From positions 1 to 62,474 of the forward strand of contig DUQR01000047.1 in assembly GCA_012837715.1 (NCBI GenBank): a DNA stretch of 62,474 bases, written 5' to 3'. The position numbers and the translations under genes were made by a program. The notes under the pieces are model-generated. The model made no database searches. It was not told where the DNA came from and saw only the letters and a program-made list of their open reading frames with translations. Positions 54,362 through 62,474 of the stretch are shown in pieces; within the stretch, counting starts at the first letter, position 1, and each line of letters starts with the position of its first letter. The stretch is from Bacillota bacterium. GTDB lineage: Bacteria > Bacillota > UBA4882 > UBA10575.

Positions 54362-55591
54362 ATGAAAAGACGGATTTTGGTGATCGGTGGTGGGGCTGCC
54401 GGGATGATGGCCGCGATTATTGCCTGCCGGCGGGGGGCGGTCGTCACTCTGATCGAACGAAACCCTCGGGTCGGAAAGAAATTGCTGGTAACCGGGAACG
54501 GGCGCTGCAATTATACAAATACAAACTTAGATTACCATTGTTTTCAGGGGGAGAATCCCCAGTTTGCCGCAGCCGCCTTCCGGCGTTTTGATAGTCGGGA
54601 GACAATGGCTTTCTTTGAGGAACTGGGGGTGGTCCCCAAGCTAGAAGAGGAGGGGAAAGTCTATCCATGGTCTGACCAGGCTTCCAGTGTGCTCGATCTC
54701 CTCTTACATGAGTTAGAAGCGGGCGGTGTTAAAGTGATGGTGAACGCCTTTGTCCGACGGGTCCGGAAACAGGGGGCGAAATTCCAGGTCGAGCTGGCCG
54801 ACGGTTCAATCGTCGAGGGGGACCGCTTGATCTTGACTCCGGGGGGGAAGGCCAAACCGTCAACGGGTTCCGACGGGAATGGTTATGATTTAGCCCGGAG
54901 TTTCGGCCATACTATCACCCCGCTTTACCCCGGCCTTGTTCAGTTAAAATTGGCCGGTTCGTTTTTTCACCAGATTCAAGGGGTTAAACTGGTCGGAACG
55001 GTGGCGTTGTTGGACGGGACGGTAGAACTCAGCCGGGAACGGGGGGATATTATCTTCGGGAACTACGGCCTTTCCGGCCCGCCGGTTTTTCAACTTAGTT
55101 CGCTGGTCGGACGGTTGCTGGCGGTAGGGAAGGAACCGGTATTGCGACTGACCATCATCGACCGGATGGACCGGGCGGCGTTGACCGCCTTGTTAAACGC
55201 CCGTTTCCAGCAAGCCGCCGGGAAGAGCCTCGACTTTAGTCTGGTGGGGTTCATCAATAAGCGCTTGATCCCGGTTATATTGAAAGTGGCTGGTTTTCAG
55301 GATTTGAAACGACCAGCCGTTACGCTCACCCCAGAGGAGATCGGCCGGATTGGCCGGATCCTGACCGACTGGCGGTTTCCGGTCCGGGGGACGAAGAGCT
55401 GGCCCAGTGCCCAGGTGACGGTGGGAGGGGTGGCCACCGACGAACTGAATCCGGAAACCATGGAATCAAAACTGGTCCCCGGACTCTTTCTGGCCGGGGA
55501 GATTATTGATCTGGCCGGCCGTTGCGGGGGCTATAACCTGCAATGGGCTTGGTCTTCCGGCTATGTAGCCGGAGAAAACGCGGCCCACTAA
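54362..55591 (+). CDS. HI0933/BaiN-family flavoprotein
   Basis: A 409-residue FAD-binding protein with the Rossmann motif VIGGGAAGMMAAIIACRRGA, the family signature GKKLLVTGNGRCNYTN, and LYPGLVQLKL. The C-terminal GGVATDELNPETMESKLVPG, then LFLAGEIIDLAGRCGGYNLQWAWSSG, closes the FAD site. Relatives act as NAD(P)/FAD oxidoreductases; the bile-acid enzyme BaiN belongs here, but most have unknown substrates. GGCGGGGA-type sequence precedes the ATG. Confidence 0.9.
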   Translation: MKRRILVIGGGAAGMMAAIIACRRGAVVTLIERNPRVGKKLLVTGNGRCNYTNTNLDYHCFQGENPQFAAAAFRRFDSRETMAFFEELGVVPKLEEEGKVYPWSDQASSVLDLLLHELEAGGVKVMVNAFVRRVRKQGAKFQVELADGSIVEGDRLILTPGGKAKPSTGSDGNGYDLARSFGHTITPLYPGLVQLKLAGSFFHQIQGVKLVGTVALLDGTVELSRERGDIIFGNYGLSGPPVFQLSSLVGRLLAVGKEPVLRLTIIDRMDRAALTALLNARFQQAAGKSLDFSLVGFINKRLIPVILKVAGFQDLKRPAVTLTPEEIGRIGRILTDWRFPVRGTKSWPSAQVTVGGVATDELNPETMESKLVPGLFLAGEIIDLAGRCGGYNLQWAWSSGYVAGENAAH

Positions 55592-55617
55592 CCTTATATG
55601 GAAAGGGAAAAAGTCTT

Positions 55618-55646
55618 TTGGTTCTGGATCTTTAACATAATATTAT
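55618..55646 (+). promoter_or_regulatory. Promoter of the PfkB-family kinase gene
   Basis: TTGGTT (55618-55623) and TATTAT (55641-55646) are separated by 17 bp, about 50 bp upstream of the start codon. Confidence 0.6.
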
Positions 55647-55697
55647 GGTATCCTTTAGGAAGGTAAATCTAACCATTAGCGCAAAGGAGGATTTACT

Positions 55698-56777
55698 TTG
55701 ACCATCAAACTTAGAAAAGACTTTTCCTATGCCATGCTGGTACCGACCAGTATGGGGGTGCGGATTTCTCCCCTTTATGGTCAGCCCGTTTATTCCAGTA
55801 ACACCTTTTTCATGCATGCCACCAGCGCGGAGACGAATGTGGCCAGTATCTCTTCTTATCTTGGCCTCCCGGTGAAAGTACTTACCACGTTTGTGCAAGG
55901 TAGCCCGATCGCGCAGTTTATCAAGGATGATTTGGCCAGTAGACATATGGTGTATGAAGGCCCGGAAGTACCTCAAGGCGGTCCGTGGGGCTTTCGGCAC
56001 CAATTCAATATTGCCGATAGCGGGTACGGTTCCCGGGGACCCCGGGTTCATAACGACCGTGCGGGTGAAGTGGGGCGGACCCTTAATGTAAAGGACTTTG
56101 ATTTAGAACGGATCTTTGGACAGGAAGGGGTACAAATTGTTCACCTTTCCGGCTTAATTGCTGCTTTATCTCCGGAAACCGGGGTATTCTGTCAGGAATT
56201 GGCCAGAACGGCTAAGAAGTATGGGACGCGAATCGCCTTTGATCTTAATTACCGGGCGACTTTCTGGAAAGGACGCGAAGGGGAATTGCGGGCGATCTTT
56301 ACCGAAATAGCTGAACTGGCGGATATTCTCGTTGGTAATGAGGAAGATTTCCAACTTAGCCTGGGGATTAGGGGACCCGAAGCCGGTGGTAAAGATTTGA
56401 CCGCGAAGATTGAGGGCTTTAAGGAAATGATCAGCCGGGTAAAGGAAGCTTTCCCCAATGCTTCCGTTTTTGCCAACACCCTGCGGGAAGTGGTTGACGT
56501 TAACAATCATCTTTGGGGTGCTCTGATGCGGGAGGGGGAGAATTGGCATGTGGTAGAACCCAGGCCGATCACTGTTTTAGACCGGATTGGCGGCGGGGAC
56601 GGGTTTGTCGGCGGCCTCTTATACGCCATTCTCCGTGGTTGGGAGCCGGCCAAGTGGATCCAGTTTGCTTGGGCAACCGGGGCCATGGCTACTACATTCC
56701 TGACCGACTACGCCCAACCCACCGATGAAGACCAAGTCTGGAGTATTTGGGAAGGTAATGCCCGTGTCCAACGGTAA
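55698..56777 (+). CDS. PfkB-family carbohydrate kinase, KDG-kinase-like
   Basis: A 359-residue ribokinase-fold kinase. ATP and catalytic features include FDLNYRATFW, ADILVGNEEDFQLSLG, and the RIGGGDGFVGGLLYAIL motif with the catalytic Asp, which in 2-keto-3-deoxygluconate kinases reads GxGDxF. Substrate-side residues differ from fructokinases, so KDG or a related sugar acid is most likely; this is inference. The start is TTG with AAAGGAGG 8 bases upstream. Own promoter and terminator. Confidence 0.85.
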   Translation: MTIKLRKDFSYAMLVPTSMGVRISPLYGQPVYSSNTFFMHATSAETNVASISSYLGLPVKVLTTFVQGSPIAQFIKDDLASRHMVYEGPEVPQGGPWGFRHQFNIADSGYGSRGPRVHNDRAGEVGRTLNVKDFDLERIFGQEGVQIVHLSGLIAALSPETGVFCQELARTAKKYGTRIAFDLNYRATFWKGREGELRAIFTEIAELADILVGNEEDFQLSLGIRGPEAGGKDLTAKIEGFKEMISRVKEAFPNASVFANTLREVVDVNNHLWGALMREGENWHVVEPRPITVLDRIGGGDGFVGGLLYAILRGWEPAKWIQFAWATGAMATTFLTDYAQPTDEDQVWSIWEGNARVQR

Positions 56778-56805
56778 ACATCTTGAGTGGGAGATTTCCC
56801 CGGCC

Positions 56806-56836
56806 GGACCCACCGTTAGCAGTGGGTCCTTTCTTT
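56806..56836 (+). terminator. Terminator after the PfkB-family gene
   Basis: GGACCCAC (56806-56813) pairs with GTGGGTCC (56822-56829), followed by TTTCTTTTC. Confidence 0.85.
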
Positions 56837-56997
56837 TCCGCCCGGACCGCCAATCGAACATACCGAAAAAGCTCCTTTCAGGTAGTCGCTCCTCCTTCAT
56901 TAGTCCCACTTGTCTTGGGAAATTTTGGTCATGAAGAGGAGACCCGAAAAAGATAACGAAGTTATTAGAAAAAGTTCTTTTTAAAGGGGGATTGGCG

Positions 56998-57957
56998 ATG
57001 AACCAGCCTAATCCTCGGGTGATTGCGGAGAAAATGATCCGTAATATCGGCCTGGTTTTAGTTGGAAAAGAAGAAGCGGTGGAGCTCTCTTTGGTGGCTT
57101 TAGGATGCGAAGGACATTTATTGGTTGAAGATGTTCCGGGGGTAGGCAAAACCATGTTAGCCCGGTCATTAGCCTGTTCTTTGGGTTTATCTTTTAGCCG
57201 GATTCAGTGTACTCCGGATCTGTTGCCTTCGGACATAACCGGCGTCTCCGTTTTTAATCCCCAGAAAGGGTCTTTTTCTTTCCGCAGGGGGCCGGTGATG
57301 GCCAATATCGTTCTGGTGGATGAGATTAACCGGGCCACACCCCGTACCCAGTCCGGTCTCTTGGAAGTAATGGGCGAACGACAGGTGACGGTTGACGGCC
57401 AGACTTATCCTTTGTCCTCTCCTTTTATGGTGATCGCGACGAACAATCCCATTGAATTTGAGGGGACTTTTCCCCTGCCCGAAGCGCAACTCGATCGATT
57501 TTTAATGCGAATCTCATTGGGTTATCCCAGTTCCGACCAAGAGACCGCGATTTTATCCCGGATGGAAAAGGAGCATCCAATCGGTAAAATAACCCAAGTC
57601 GTCTCCCCCGAAGAGATTACCGGTTTGATCCAGGCGGCAAAGGAAGTCTTTGTTGAGGATAGTCTCCGGGCTTATATTGTGGAGTTGGTTAACGGAACCC
57701 GCCGTCACCCCTGCCTGGAGTTGGGGGCCAGTCCCCGCGGGAGCATTGCTTTGTTCCAGGCCTCCCGTGTGCTTGCGGTCTTACGGGGCCGAAATTTTGT
57801 TCTACCGGAAGATATCAAATATTTAGCCCCCTTTGTTCTTGCCCACCGTTTAGTGTTGACCACGGAAGCCTTTGCGCGGGGTGAGAAGAGCAGCAGTGTT
57901 TTACAGGAAATTCTTGCTTCCACTCCTGTTCCGACGGAGGAAGCGCTACATGGGTAG
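56998..57957 (+). CDS. MoxR-family AAA ATPase
   Basis: A 319-residue AAA+ protein thought to act as a chaperone in metal-centre or envelope-protein assembly. It has Walker A EDVPGVGKTMLARSLA, FSRIQCTPDLLPSDITG, Walker B VLVDEINRATPRTQ, and sensor ATNNPIEFEGTFPLPEAQLDRF. ATG 56998 lies 7 bases after AAAGGGGG. It is first in a moxR-DUF58-membrane-DUF4129 operon and overlaps the DUF58 start by 8 bases. Confidence 0.95.
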   Translation: MNQPNPRVIAEKMIRNIGLVLVGKEEAVELSLVALGCEGHLLVEDVPGVGKTMLARSLACSLGLSFSRIQCTPDLLPSDITGVSVFNPQKGSFSFRRGPVMANIVLVDEINRATPRTQSGLLEVMGERQVTVDGQTYPLSSPFMVIATNNPIEFEGTFPLPEAQLDRFLMRISLGYPSSDQETAILSRMEKEHPIGKITQVVSPEEITGLIQAAKEVFVEDSLRAYIVELVNGTRRHPCLELGASPRGSIALFQASRVLAVLRGRNFVLPEDIKYLAPFVLAHRLVLTTEAFARGEKSSSVLQEILASTPVPTEEALHG

Positions 57958-59140
57958 GAACTTAGGTCTGTTCTGTTTTGCCGTATTTCTGTTCACCGCG
58001 GTTAGTTTTGCCCCGGCCGTAACCCTCTATCTTCTTACCGGGCTATTGTTGGTCACCCGGTGGGGGCAGAAAAGGGTCACAAAAAAGCTCCAGCTGGCCA
58101 GGGAAGTAACCAAAGGGAAGGGTTTTGTCGGGAATGATCTTGAAGTCAAGATCCGGTTGGTAAACCCTACTTGGTTTCCGGTTTTCTGGTGTACGGTTTA
58201 CCATTCTTTTTCGCAACTGAGCACCGACCGGAATAAGGTTTTACTTTTTCTTCCTCCCGGCCGGCAACGGGAGTTTATCCTCAAGATCCGGGCCGAACGC
58301 CGCGGTATTTATGATTTGCCCCCCAGTCAATTGGTTTATGGTGATCCCTGGGGGTTAACGGAACAACAGATCACGGTAAGCGGGGAGGAAAGAATAATGG
58401 TCTTTCCGACTCTGCGGGCGCTCCGCGGGCTTACCCTGACCCGACGGATGCCAAACGGGCCTTACCGGTATTCCTGTCGCTTATATGAAGACCCTACCAG
58501 GCTTCAGGGCTGCCGGGAGTATCTGCCCGGTGACAGTTTGAAAAAAATCCATTGGCCGAATGTGGCGCGGACCGGCAGCTTACAAGTGAAAGAATGGGAA
58601 ACAACCCTCAAAACCGATTACGGTATCTTTCTAAATTTGCGGGAAAAAGATCTACCCGTGCGCGAATGGTATTATTTATCGGAATTCTTAATTGAACTGG
58701 CCGCTTCCCTCCTTCATTGTTATGCCGAAAAAGACGAGAACATTGGTTTTTATTGTAATGGAAAGGCTTTTGGCGGTAAAGAGGGTATTTTTCGTTTACC
58801 GCCGAAACGGGGAAAGCATCAAGAGGAAAAAATCCTTTCTTACTTGGCCGGGGTCTCGCCTGGGCATGAGCTGGAAGAGGAAGCCCTCTTATTGGAAGCC
58901 CAACGCTTGCCGGCCGGGTCCGTATTGCTCTTTCTAACACCGGTTATTACCCAAAGGATGGTGGAAATAGCCAGCCGTCTGCGGAAAAATGGCTTTCAGC
59001 CGGTCTTTTTATGGCCCTATTTTCCGGAGGGAAAGGTTCCGGCGACGGATTTAAAAAATCATCATCTGCAATGGCATATTGTACGTAAAGGGCGTGACTG
59101 GGATGGATTCACCGTTACACCAGGCACAACAGGAAAGTAG
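57950..59140 (+). CDS. DUF58 membrane-anchored protein
   Basis: A 396-residue protein with two N-terminal membrane helices (about 5-38), a beta-rich region, and the DUF58 signature YLPGDSLKKIHWPNVART. A vWA-like C-terminal half follows. DUF58 proteins are regular partners of MoxR ATPases. ATG 57950 follows GGAGG by 9 bases and lies inside the end of moxR. Confidence 0.93.
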   Translation: MGRNLGLFCFAVFLFTAVSFAPAVTLYLLTGLLLVTRWGQKRVTKKLQLAREVTKGKGFVGNDLEVKIRLVNPTWFPVFWCTVYHSFSQLSTDRNKVLLFLPPGRQREFILKIRAERRGIYDLPPSQLVYGDPWGLTEQQITVSGEERIMVFPTLRALRGLTLTRRMPNGPYRYSCRLYEDPTRLQGCREYLPGDSLKKIHWPNVARTGSLQVKEWETTLKTDYGIFLNLREKDLPVREWYYLSEFLIELAASLLHCYAEKDENIGFYCNGKAFGGKEGIFRLPPKRGKHQEEKILSYLAGVSPGHELEEEALLLEAQRLPAGSVLLFLTPVITQRMVEIASRLRKNGFQPVFLWPYFPEGKVPATDLKNHHLQWHIVRKGRDWDGFTVTPGTTGK

Positions 59141-59504
59141 AGTATTTTCCGGTTGGCTACAGTTATTAACCGCCATTTTTTTCTGGCTGTTTATGATATT
59201 GCTTACCCTTTTCTTATGGCCGGACTTATACGGATCCAATTTCCTAGCCCCAACTTTGCTGTTGCTTTTTTTGGCGGTGGGCGGTAGCTTTTATGCGGCG
59301 TTGTTACCGCTGCATGCCTTGCCGGTTATGATGCGGGTTATCTTCTTTTTGTTGCTGCAGTGGAGTGTCCTTCTTTTCTGGGCTTGGACCGGAGGGGAAG
59401 AATTAGGTCCCCTCCTTGTTCCTTGGCAAGGCCTTCGCCGGTTTGCCCGTTGGTGGATTACAGCGGTAATTGCTTGGTGGTCGGGAAGACATTGGGTCGG
59501 TTAA
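59103..59504 (+). CDS. Small membrane protein in the MoxR operon
   Basis: A 133-residue protein with about four membrane helices (LLTAIFFWLFMILLTLFLW, APTLLLLFLAVGGSFYAALL, VIFFLLLQWSVLLFWAW and ITAVIAWWSG). It probably supplies the N-terminal membrane part that is often fused to DUF4129 in other genomes. ATG 59103 overlaps the DUF58 gene by 38 bases; TTG 59079 is an alternative. Its stop overlaps the next gene. Function unknown. Confidence 0.7.
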   Translation: MDSPLHQAQQESRVFSGWLQLLTAIFFWLFMILLTLFLWPDLYGSNFLAPTLLLLFLAVGGSFYAALLPLHALPVMMRVIFFLLLQWSVLLFWAWTGGEELGPLLVPWQGLRRFARWWITAVIAWWSGRHWVG

Positions 59505-60652
59505 TTTACAACTTGCAGCTTCGTCCGTGCCGGACGGCGCGTTCTTGGGATCGGCAGTGGGATGAGCGTTCGACGGATCTGACTTTCTGGATCGAATCTT
59601 GGCGGCGGTTTCAAGTGGCTATGGGCAGTATCTTGGTGGGCGCGGTCGCCGGTTTAGCCCTTTTTTCCCATCTTGACAAGGAACTCTGGCCATCGGTGAT
59701 GACGAGGGGAAAAATCTTACTGTGGCTCCTAACCTGTACCGGTCTGTTTCTCCTGGCCGAGGCCTATTATCTTTATAAATGCGCTTTTTGGCTTGAAGAA
59801 GGGATTGAGATCAGTTCTTCCCTGCGCCAAGCATGGCGGGGGCAGACGGCTAAGGTTCTCCTTTTCTTATCTGTTCTGACCTGGCTGTTACCCCCTAATT
59901 TTCAGGCGGTGGGCTGGCGCGGGTTGGTCCGGCTTTACACCGGTTTGGTTTCTCTGTGGCCTAAATTAAAGCCGCCGGTTGAGATGGGATCTTTACCCCC
60001 TCCGGCGCCCCAAGCGGAAATACCCGTTTCCCCCGGTGGAGAACCAGGATTACTGGGTACCGTATTTTCCCTCTTTTTTTTCTTGCTCCTAATCTTTCTG
60101 GCGGTTGTACTCGTAAGTATTTGCCTGTTTCTCCTTGGTTCTTTTCTGTACCATTCACTGTCTGGAGAAATTGACAAGTTACGCGGTCTACCCAAAGGTT
60201 TGGTCCGGTTCTATCTGCTCTTACGTCGGCTCTGGGCGAGCTGGCGGCAAAAGTCCGGCTTTTTTGAACGGGAAGGGGGAGCATACCGGGAGGGGGAAAC
60301 CACGCTGCACCGTAAACGAAAAACGGCTTTCACCTGGGGAAAAGGCTTCCGGGCGCTTGTTCGCCGGGGATATTATCGCCTGTTGACAAGTGCCCGGCAA
60401 CAGGGACTGCCCTGGCGGGCCAGTCAGACTCCAAAGGAGATCGGCATGGCGCTCACCTCCCTGCTGCCGGAAGAGGAAGAAACGGTCAAGCTGGTTACCG
60501 ATCTTTACGAAGAAGCCCGTTACGGACCGGTTGATCCGGACAAAGAAAAAGCGCTCCGTTTTGAACGGCGGCGCCGGGCTTTACAAAAAAGGTTGGGTTG
60601 GACGGCCAAGACTGGCAAGAAAACGGTTGTTGATCATGGAAAAATGAGCTAA
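59492..60652 (+). CDS. DUF4129-domain membrane protein
   Basis: About 386 residues. Membrane helices occur at VAMGSILVGAVAGLALF, ILLWLLTCTGLFLLAEAYYLY, VLLFLSVLTWLLP and FSLFFFLLLIFLAVVLVSICLFLL. A proline-rich loop follows the third, and a basic cytoplasmic part leads to the C-terminal DUF4129 domain (YYRLLTSARQQGLPWRASQT, then a DLYEEARYGP motif). The start is uncertain: TTG 59492 is the nearest conventional codon, while ATT 59504 overlaps the upstream stop as TAATT. The frame is open back to 59360. Confidence 0.8.
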   Translation: MGRLIYNLQLRPCRTARSWDRQWDERSTDLTFWIESWRRFQVAMGSILVGAVAGLALFSHLDKELWPSVMTRGKILLWLLTCTGLFLLAEAYYLYKCAFWLEEGIEISSSLRQAWRGQTAKVLLFLSVLTWLLPPNFQAVGWRGLVRLYTGLVSLWPKLKPPVEMGSLPPPAPQAEIPVSPGGEPGLLGTVFSLFFFLLLIFLAVVLVSICLFLLGSFLYHSLSGEIDKLRGLPKGLVRFYLLLRRLWASWRQKSGFFEREGGAYREGETTLHRKRKTAFTWGKGFRALVRRGYYRLLTSARQQGLPWRASQTPKEIGMALTSLLPEEEETVKLVTDLYEEARYGPVDPDKEKALRFERRRRALQKRLGWTAKTGKKTVVDHGKMS

Positions 60653-60771
60653 TATATAATTATCTTATTCTGACTGGGCTTGGGTGGTTGCTCTGTTTAC
60701 AGTCCAAATATGGCAGTAATGAATAAGGCAATTCTTGAGGATTGAACTAAGATTTTTTGGAGGTGAACGTG

Positions 60772-61260
60772 ATGAAGGGTCTGCTTACACTGGTTCTTAC
60801 GGTGACAATGGTTTTTTTAATGGCGACCGCGGCTTATGGCGTCTGGGAGAATTTGGTCTGGTTGGGAGTGGATTTGGGCCAGACCGGCCGGGAAATGGGG
60901 TACCGCCACGAGGATGATGTTGCGACTAAAATTATCTCCAATCAGGTGGACGGGGTCTTTACCTCAGAGATCCAAATCAGTAGTACTCTAGCCCATTTTA
61001 CCAATGATTCGGGTTTGTACGCGATGGTGGGGGCGAACATCAGTAATAAATTGGATTTTGTGTTTGGCGCCGGTTTTAATTACTACAATAGTTATTCCCC
61101 TTTTTTACTAAGTGGGGGGGTAAAATGTTTAGTCCCTTCGCAGCTCGTTGTGTATGACATAGAAGCTTTTTATCAGATTCTCCCGCCTTTACTGGTCCGT
61201 CTGGGTTATAATAGCCATGCCAACGCCATATTTTTTGGGGTGGGTTTAGTCTATAACTAA
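60772..61260 (+). CDS. Secreted small beta-barrel-like protein
   Basis: A 162-residue protein with a clear signal peptide (LLTLVLTVTMVFLMATAAYG). The mature part is strand-rich, with alternating hydrophobic residues: VFTSEIQISSTLAHF, LYAMVGANISNKLDFVFGAG, FLLSGGVKCLVPSQLVVYDI, LVRLGYNSHANAIFF. It ends VGLVYN, similar to outer membrane beta-barrels that end in an aromatic strand. I recognise no family. ATG 60772 follows GGAGGTGA. With the TolC operon it argues for an outer membrane. A periplasmic beta-protein is the alternative. Confidence 0.65.
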   Translation: MKGLLTLVLTVTMVFLMATAAYGVWENLVWLGVDLGQTGREMGYRHEDDVATKIISNQVDGVFTSEIQISSTLAHFTNDSGLYAMVGANISNKLDFVFGAGFNYYNSYSPFLLSGGVKCLVPSQLVVYDIEAFYQILPPLLVRLGYNSHANAIFFGVGLVYN

Positions 61261-61340
61261 GCTTTTTCCTGTTGTATCCGTTAAGAAGGATTCTGATCCA
61301 ATAAATGGAATTATTGAAGCCAAGGACTACATAAAACACC
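61261..61340 (+). repeat. Degenerate copy of the dispersed hairpin repeat (copy F)
   Basis: GCTTTTTCCTGTTGTATCCG, then AAGGATTCTGATCCAATAAA, align with the start of copy C, and GAAGCCAAGGACTAC aligns with the end of copy D. About 25 internal bases are missing. It starts immediately after the stop codon of the barrel-like gene. Confidence 0.6.
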
Positions 61341-61459
61341 CAGAACTAGCCAGAATGGTTAACCTTTCCCCAATTACCAAAGGATAAGGGGTTAATCACC
61401 TCCCCGTTATTATGTTATCATCATTGTACATAATGGTAACAAGCGCGGAGGTGATAAAG

Positions 61460-62137
61460 GTGCAAATTTTGTCTTTCATGAAATCCATCCAGAAACGGTG
61501 GGTGGCTTTATTCTTCTTATTATGTTGGGTTTTACCTTTCTTAGGCATGCTAAGTTTTAGTATAATGGTCCCGCCTTCGGCGGTCAACCAACGGGATAGC
61601 GCCAAAACGGCAATGGAACAAGAAACAATGGTTCCAAGTGAACCGAAAGCCGATCCGGTCGCGCCGCTGGAGCAAGAAAAGCCCAGTCAAAGACAGCCGG
61701 TGACGAAACCGGCGCTGCAGGGGGGGCAAACTCAAGCTCCAACCCAAAGTTCGGCACCTACTCCTGCTGCTAACCGGCAACCGGATCCGATTGACCTTAA
61801 TTTACTGGCCCGGGTGATTTATGCGGAAGCCCGGGGCGAACCGTTGGAAGGACAAGTTGCCGTTGGCGCCGTACTGATTAACCGGGTCCGTAATGCCAAT
61901 TTCCCCAATGATTTGTGGGGCGTAGTCTTTAGGAAAGGCGAGTTTTGCACGGTCCGGGACGGTCAGGTCTGGATGGAGCCGAATGCCACCGCTTACCGGG
62001 CTGCCCGGTTAGCGAAGGCGGGTTGGGATCCGACCAACGGTGCTTTATATTTCTACAATCCGAGTAAAACAACATCCACCTGGATCTGGTCACGCACTGT
62101 GACCACGCGGATTGGTCGGCATGTCTTTGCGGTCTAA
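61460..62137 (+). CDS. sleB: Spore cortex-lytic enzyme SleB-type hydrolase
   Basis: Germination enzyme that cleaves cortex peptidoglycan containing muramic-delta-lactam, made by CwlD. The 225-residue protein has a membrane anchor or signal (WVALFFLLCWVLPFLGMLSF), a Pro/Gln-rich linker (about 60-115) in place of a peptidoglycan-binding domain, and a Hydrolase_2 domain. The domain has LLARVIYAEARGEPLEGQVA with the catalytic Glu, VLINRVRNANFPN, and the TNGALYFYNPSKT end. The start is GTG 61460, 5 bases after GGAGGTGA. No ypeB follows, so it is a SleB/CwlJ-type enzyme without its usual partner here. Confidence 0.9.
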   Translation: MQILSFMKSIQKRWVALFFLLCWVLPFLGMLSFSIMVPPSAVNQRDSAKTAMEQETMVPSEPKADPVAPLEQEKPSQRQPVTKPALQGGQTQAPTQSSAPTPAANRQPDPIDLNLLARVIYAEARGEPLEGQVAVGAVLINRVRNANFPNDLWGVVFRKGEFCTVRDGQVWMEPNATAYRAARLAKAGWDPTNGALYFYNPSKTTSTWIWSRTVTTRIGRHVFAV

Positions 62138-62292
62138 AGCTAAGTCTTCTCCCGGAGCCGTATGCTATTTCCTTCTCCCGGTGAATTTTTTGGCCTATTC
62201 TAAAGCGCAACTCGGGCTATTTTCTAGGCAGGTGATTGACGATCCGCTACTTTCTATGGTAGTATTATAAAGTAAGTTTTATTGATAGGTTT

Positions 62293-62375
62293 GCGAGAGT
62301 GGCGGAATTGGCAGACGCGCTAGACTTAGGATCTAGTGGGCAACCGTAGGGGTTCAAGTCCCCTCTCTCGCACCA
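62293..62375 (+). tRNA. tRNA-Leu (anticodon TAG)
   Basis: An 83-nt type II tRNA: acceptor GCGAGAG pairs with CTCTCGC, then A and an encoded CCA. The anticodon stem CTAGA/TCTAG encloses CTTAGGA. A short variable arm and a GGTTCAAGTCC T-arm are present. A possible -35 TTGACG lies at 62236 with TATTAT at 62263, but the spacing (21 bp) is too long to be confident of the promoter. Confidence 0.96.
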
Positions 62376-62404
62376 AAAAATAACGGTGTCAGCCGTTTTT
62401 TTTC
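62376..62404 (+). terminator. Terminator after tRNA-Leu(TAG)
   Basis: AACGG (62382-62386) pairs with CCGTT (62393-62397), with A-rich and T-rich flanks (TTTTTTTTC). The stem is short. Nothing else is recognisable up to the window end at 62474. Confidence 0.65.
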
Positions 62405-62474
62405 TTTTATTAACTTGACACCCGATCTTTGGAAAGTTAAAATTTAGGCATGGCATGGATAAAGGTTGGAACGA

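Overview
The window reads as chromosomal DNA from a motile, endospore-forming, probably anaerobic member of the Bacillota (Firmicutes). Motility is shown by flagellin, FlaG, FliD and FliS at the left edge. Sporulation and germination are shown by SpoVAE, SpoVAC, SpoVAD, a CwlD-type amidase joined to a GerM domain, and SleB. Anaerobic, ferredoxin-based metabolism is suggested by a korABCD operon and a NifS/IscU pair. Unusually for a spore former, there is also a complete MacA-MacB-TolC-type export operon with two TolC-family genes, and a small secreted protein that looks like an outer-membrane beta-barrel. This suggests, as an inference, a diderm (outer-membrane-bearing) spore former such as some Limnochordia/Hydrogenispora-like lineages. 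I cannot name the species.

Layout: 1-4.2 kb flagellin and filament-cap genes, then a zinc-ribbon protein; 4.7-5.3 kb long-form hibernation factor; 5.4-8.3 kb an Eis-like acetyltransferase, a DUF2156 protein with an apparent ATT start, spoVAE and a 42-residue zinc ribbon; 8.7-11.5 kb a class A PBP and a lytic transglycosylase; 11.5-14.4 kb nifS-iscU-mnmA on the minus strand behind a strong promoter and a palindromic operator; 14.5-16.2 kb ligase and Ku (two-gene NHEJ); 16.4-19.7 kb a GNAT-like protein, the CwlD-GerM fusion and DUF2284; 20-22.4 kb groESL with CIRCE, then tRNA-Leu(CAG); 22.9-28.5 kb the export operon; 28.7-31.8 kb nitroreductase, then dnaX-ybaB-recR; 32.2-37.9 kb OPT transporter, type II pantothenate kinase, PHP phosphoesterase, RecQ; 37.9-45 kb orphan CheA, GAPDH, NarL-type regulator, methyl-accepting protein, STAS-like protein; 45.2-50 kb an FMN glutamate-synthase-like gene overlapping a ThDP enzyme, then spoVAD and spoVAC; 50.2-53.9 kb a P-loop protein and korABCD; 54-56.8 kb a decayed gene candidate, an HI0933-type flavoprotein and a sugar kinase; 57-60.7 kb MoxR-DUF58-membrane protein-DUF4129; 60.8-62.5 kb the barrel-like protein, sleB and tRNA-Leu(TAG).

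The most distinctive signal lies between the genes. Two families of dispersed non-coding repeats occupy many of the intergenic gaps. One is an element of about 100 bp with terminal inverted repeats resembling GCTTTTTGCGTTGT and an internal palindrome (copies near 5.37, 16.29, 22.6, 25.4, 33.9, 45.1, 53.9 and 61.3 kb, intact to remnant). The other is a mosaic set of segments shared in different combinations at about 8.5, 19.9, 32.0, 34.9, 36.0 and 48.4 kb. I see no CRISPR array, insertion sequence with a transposase, or prophage.
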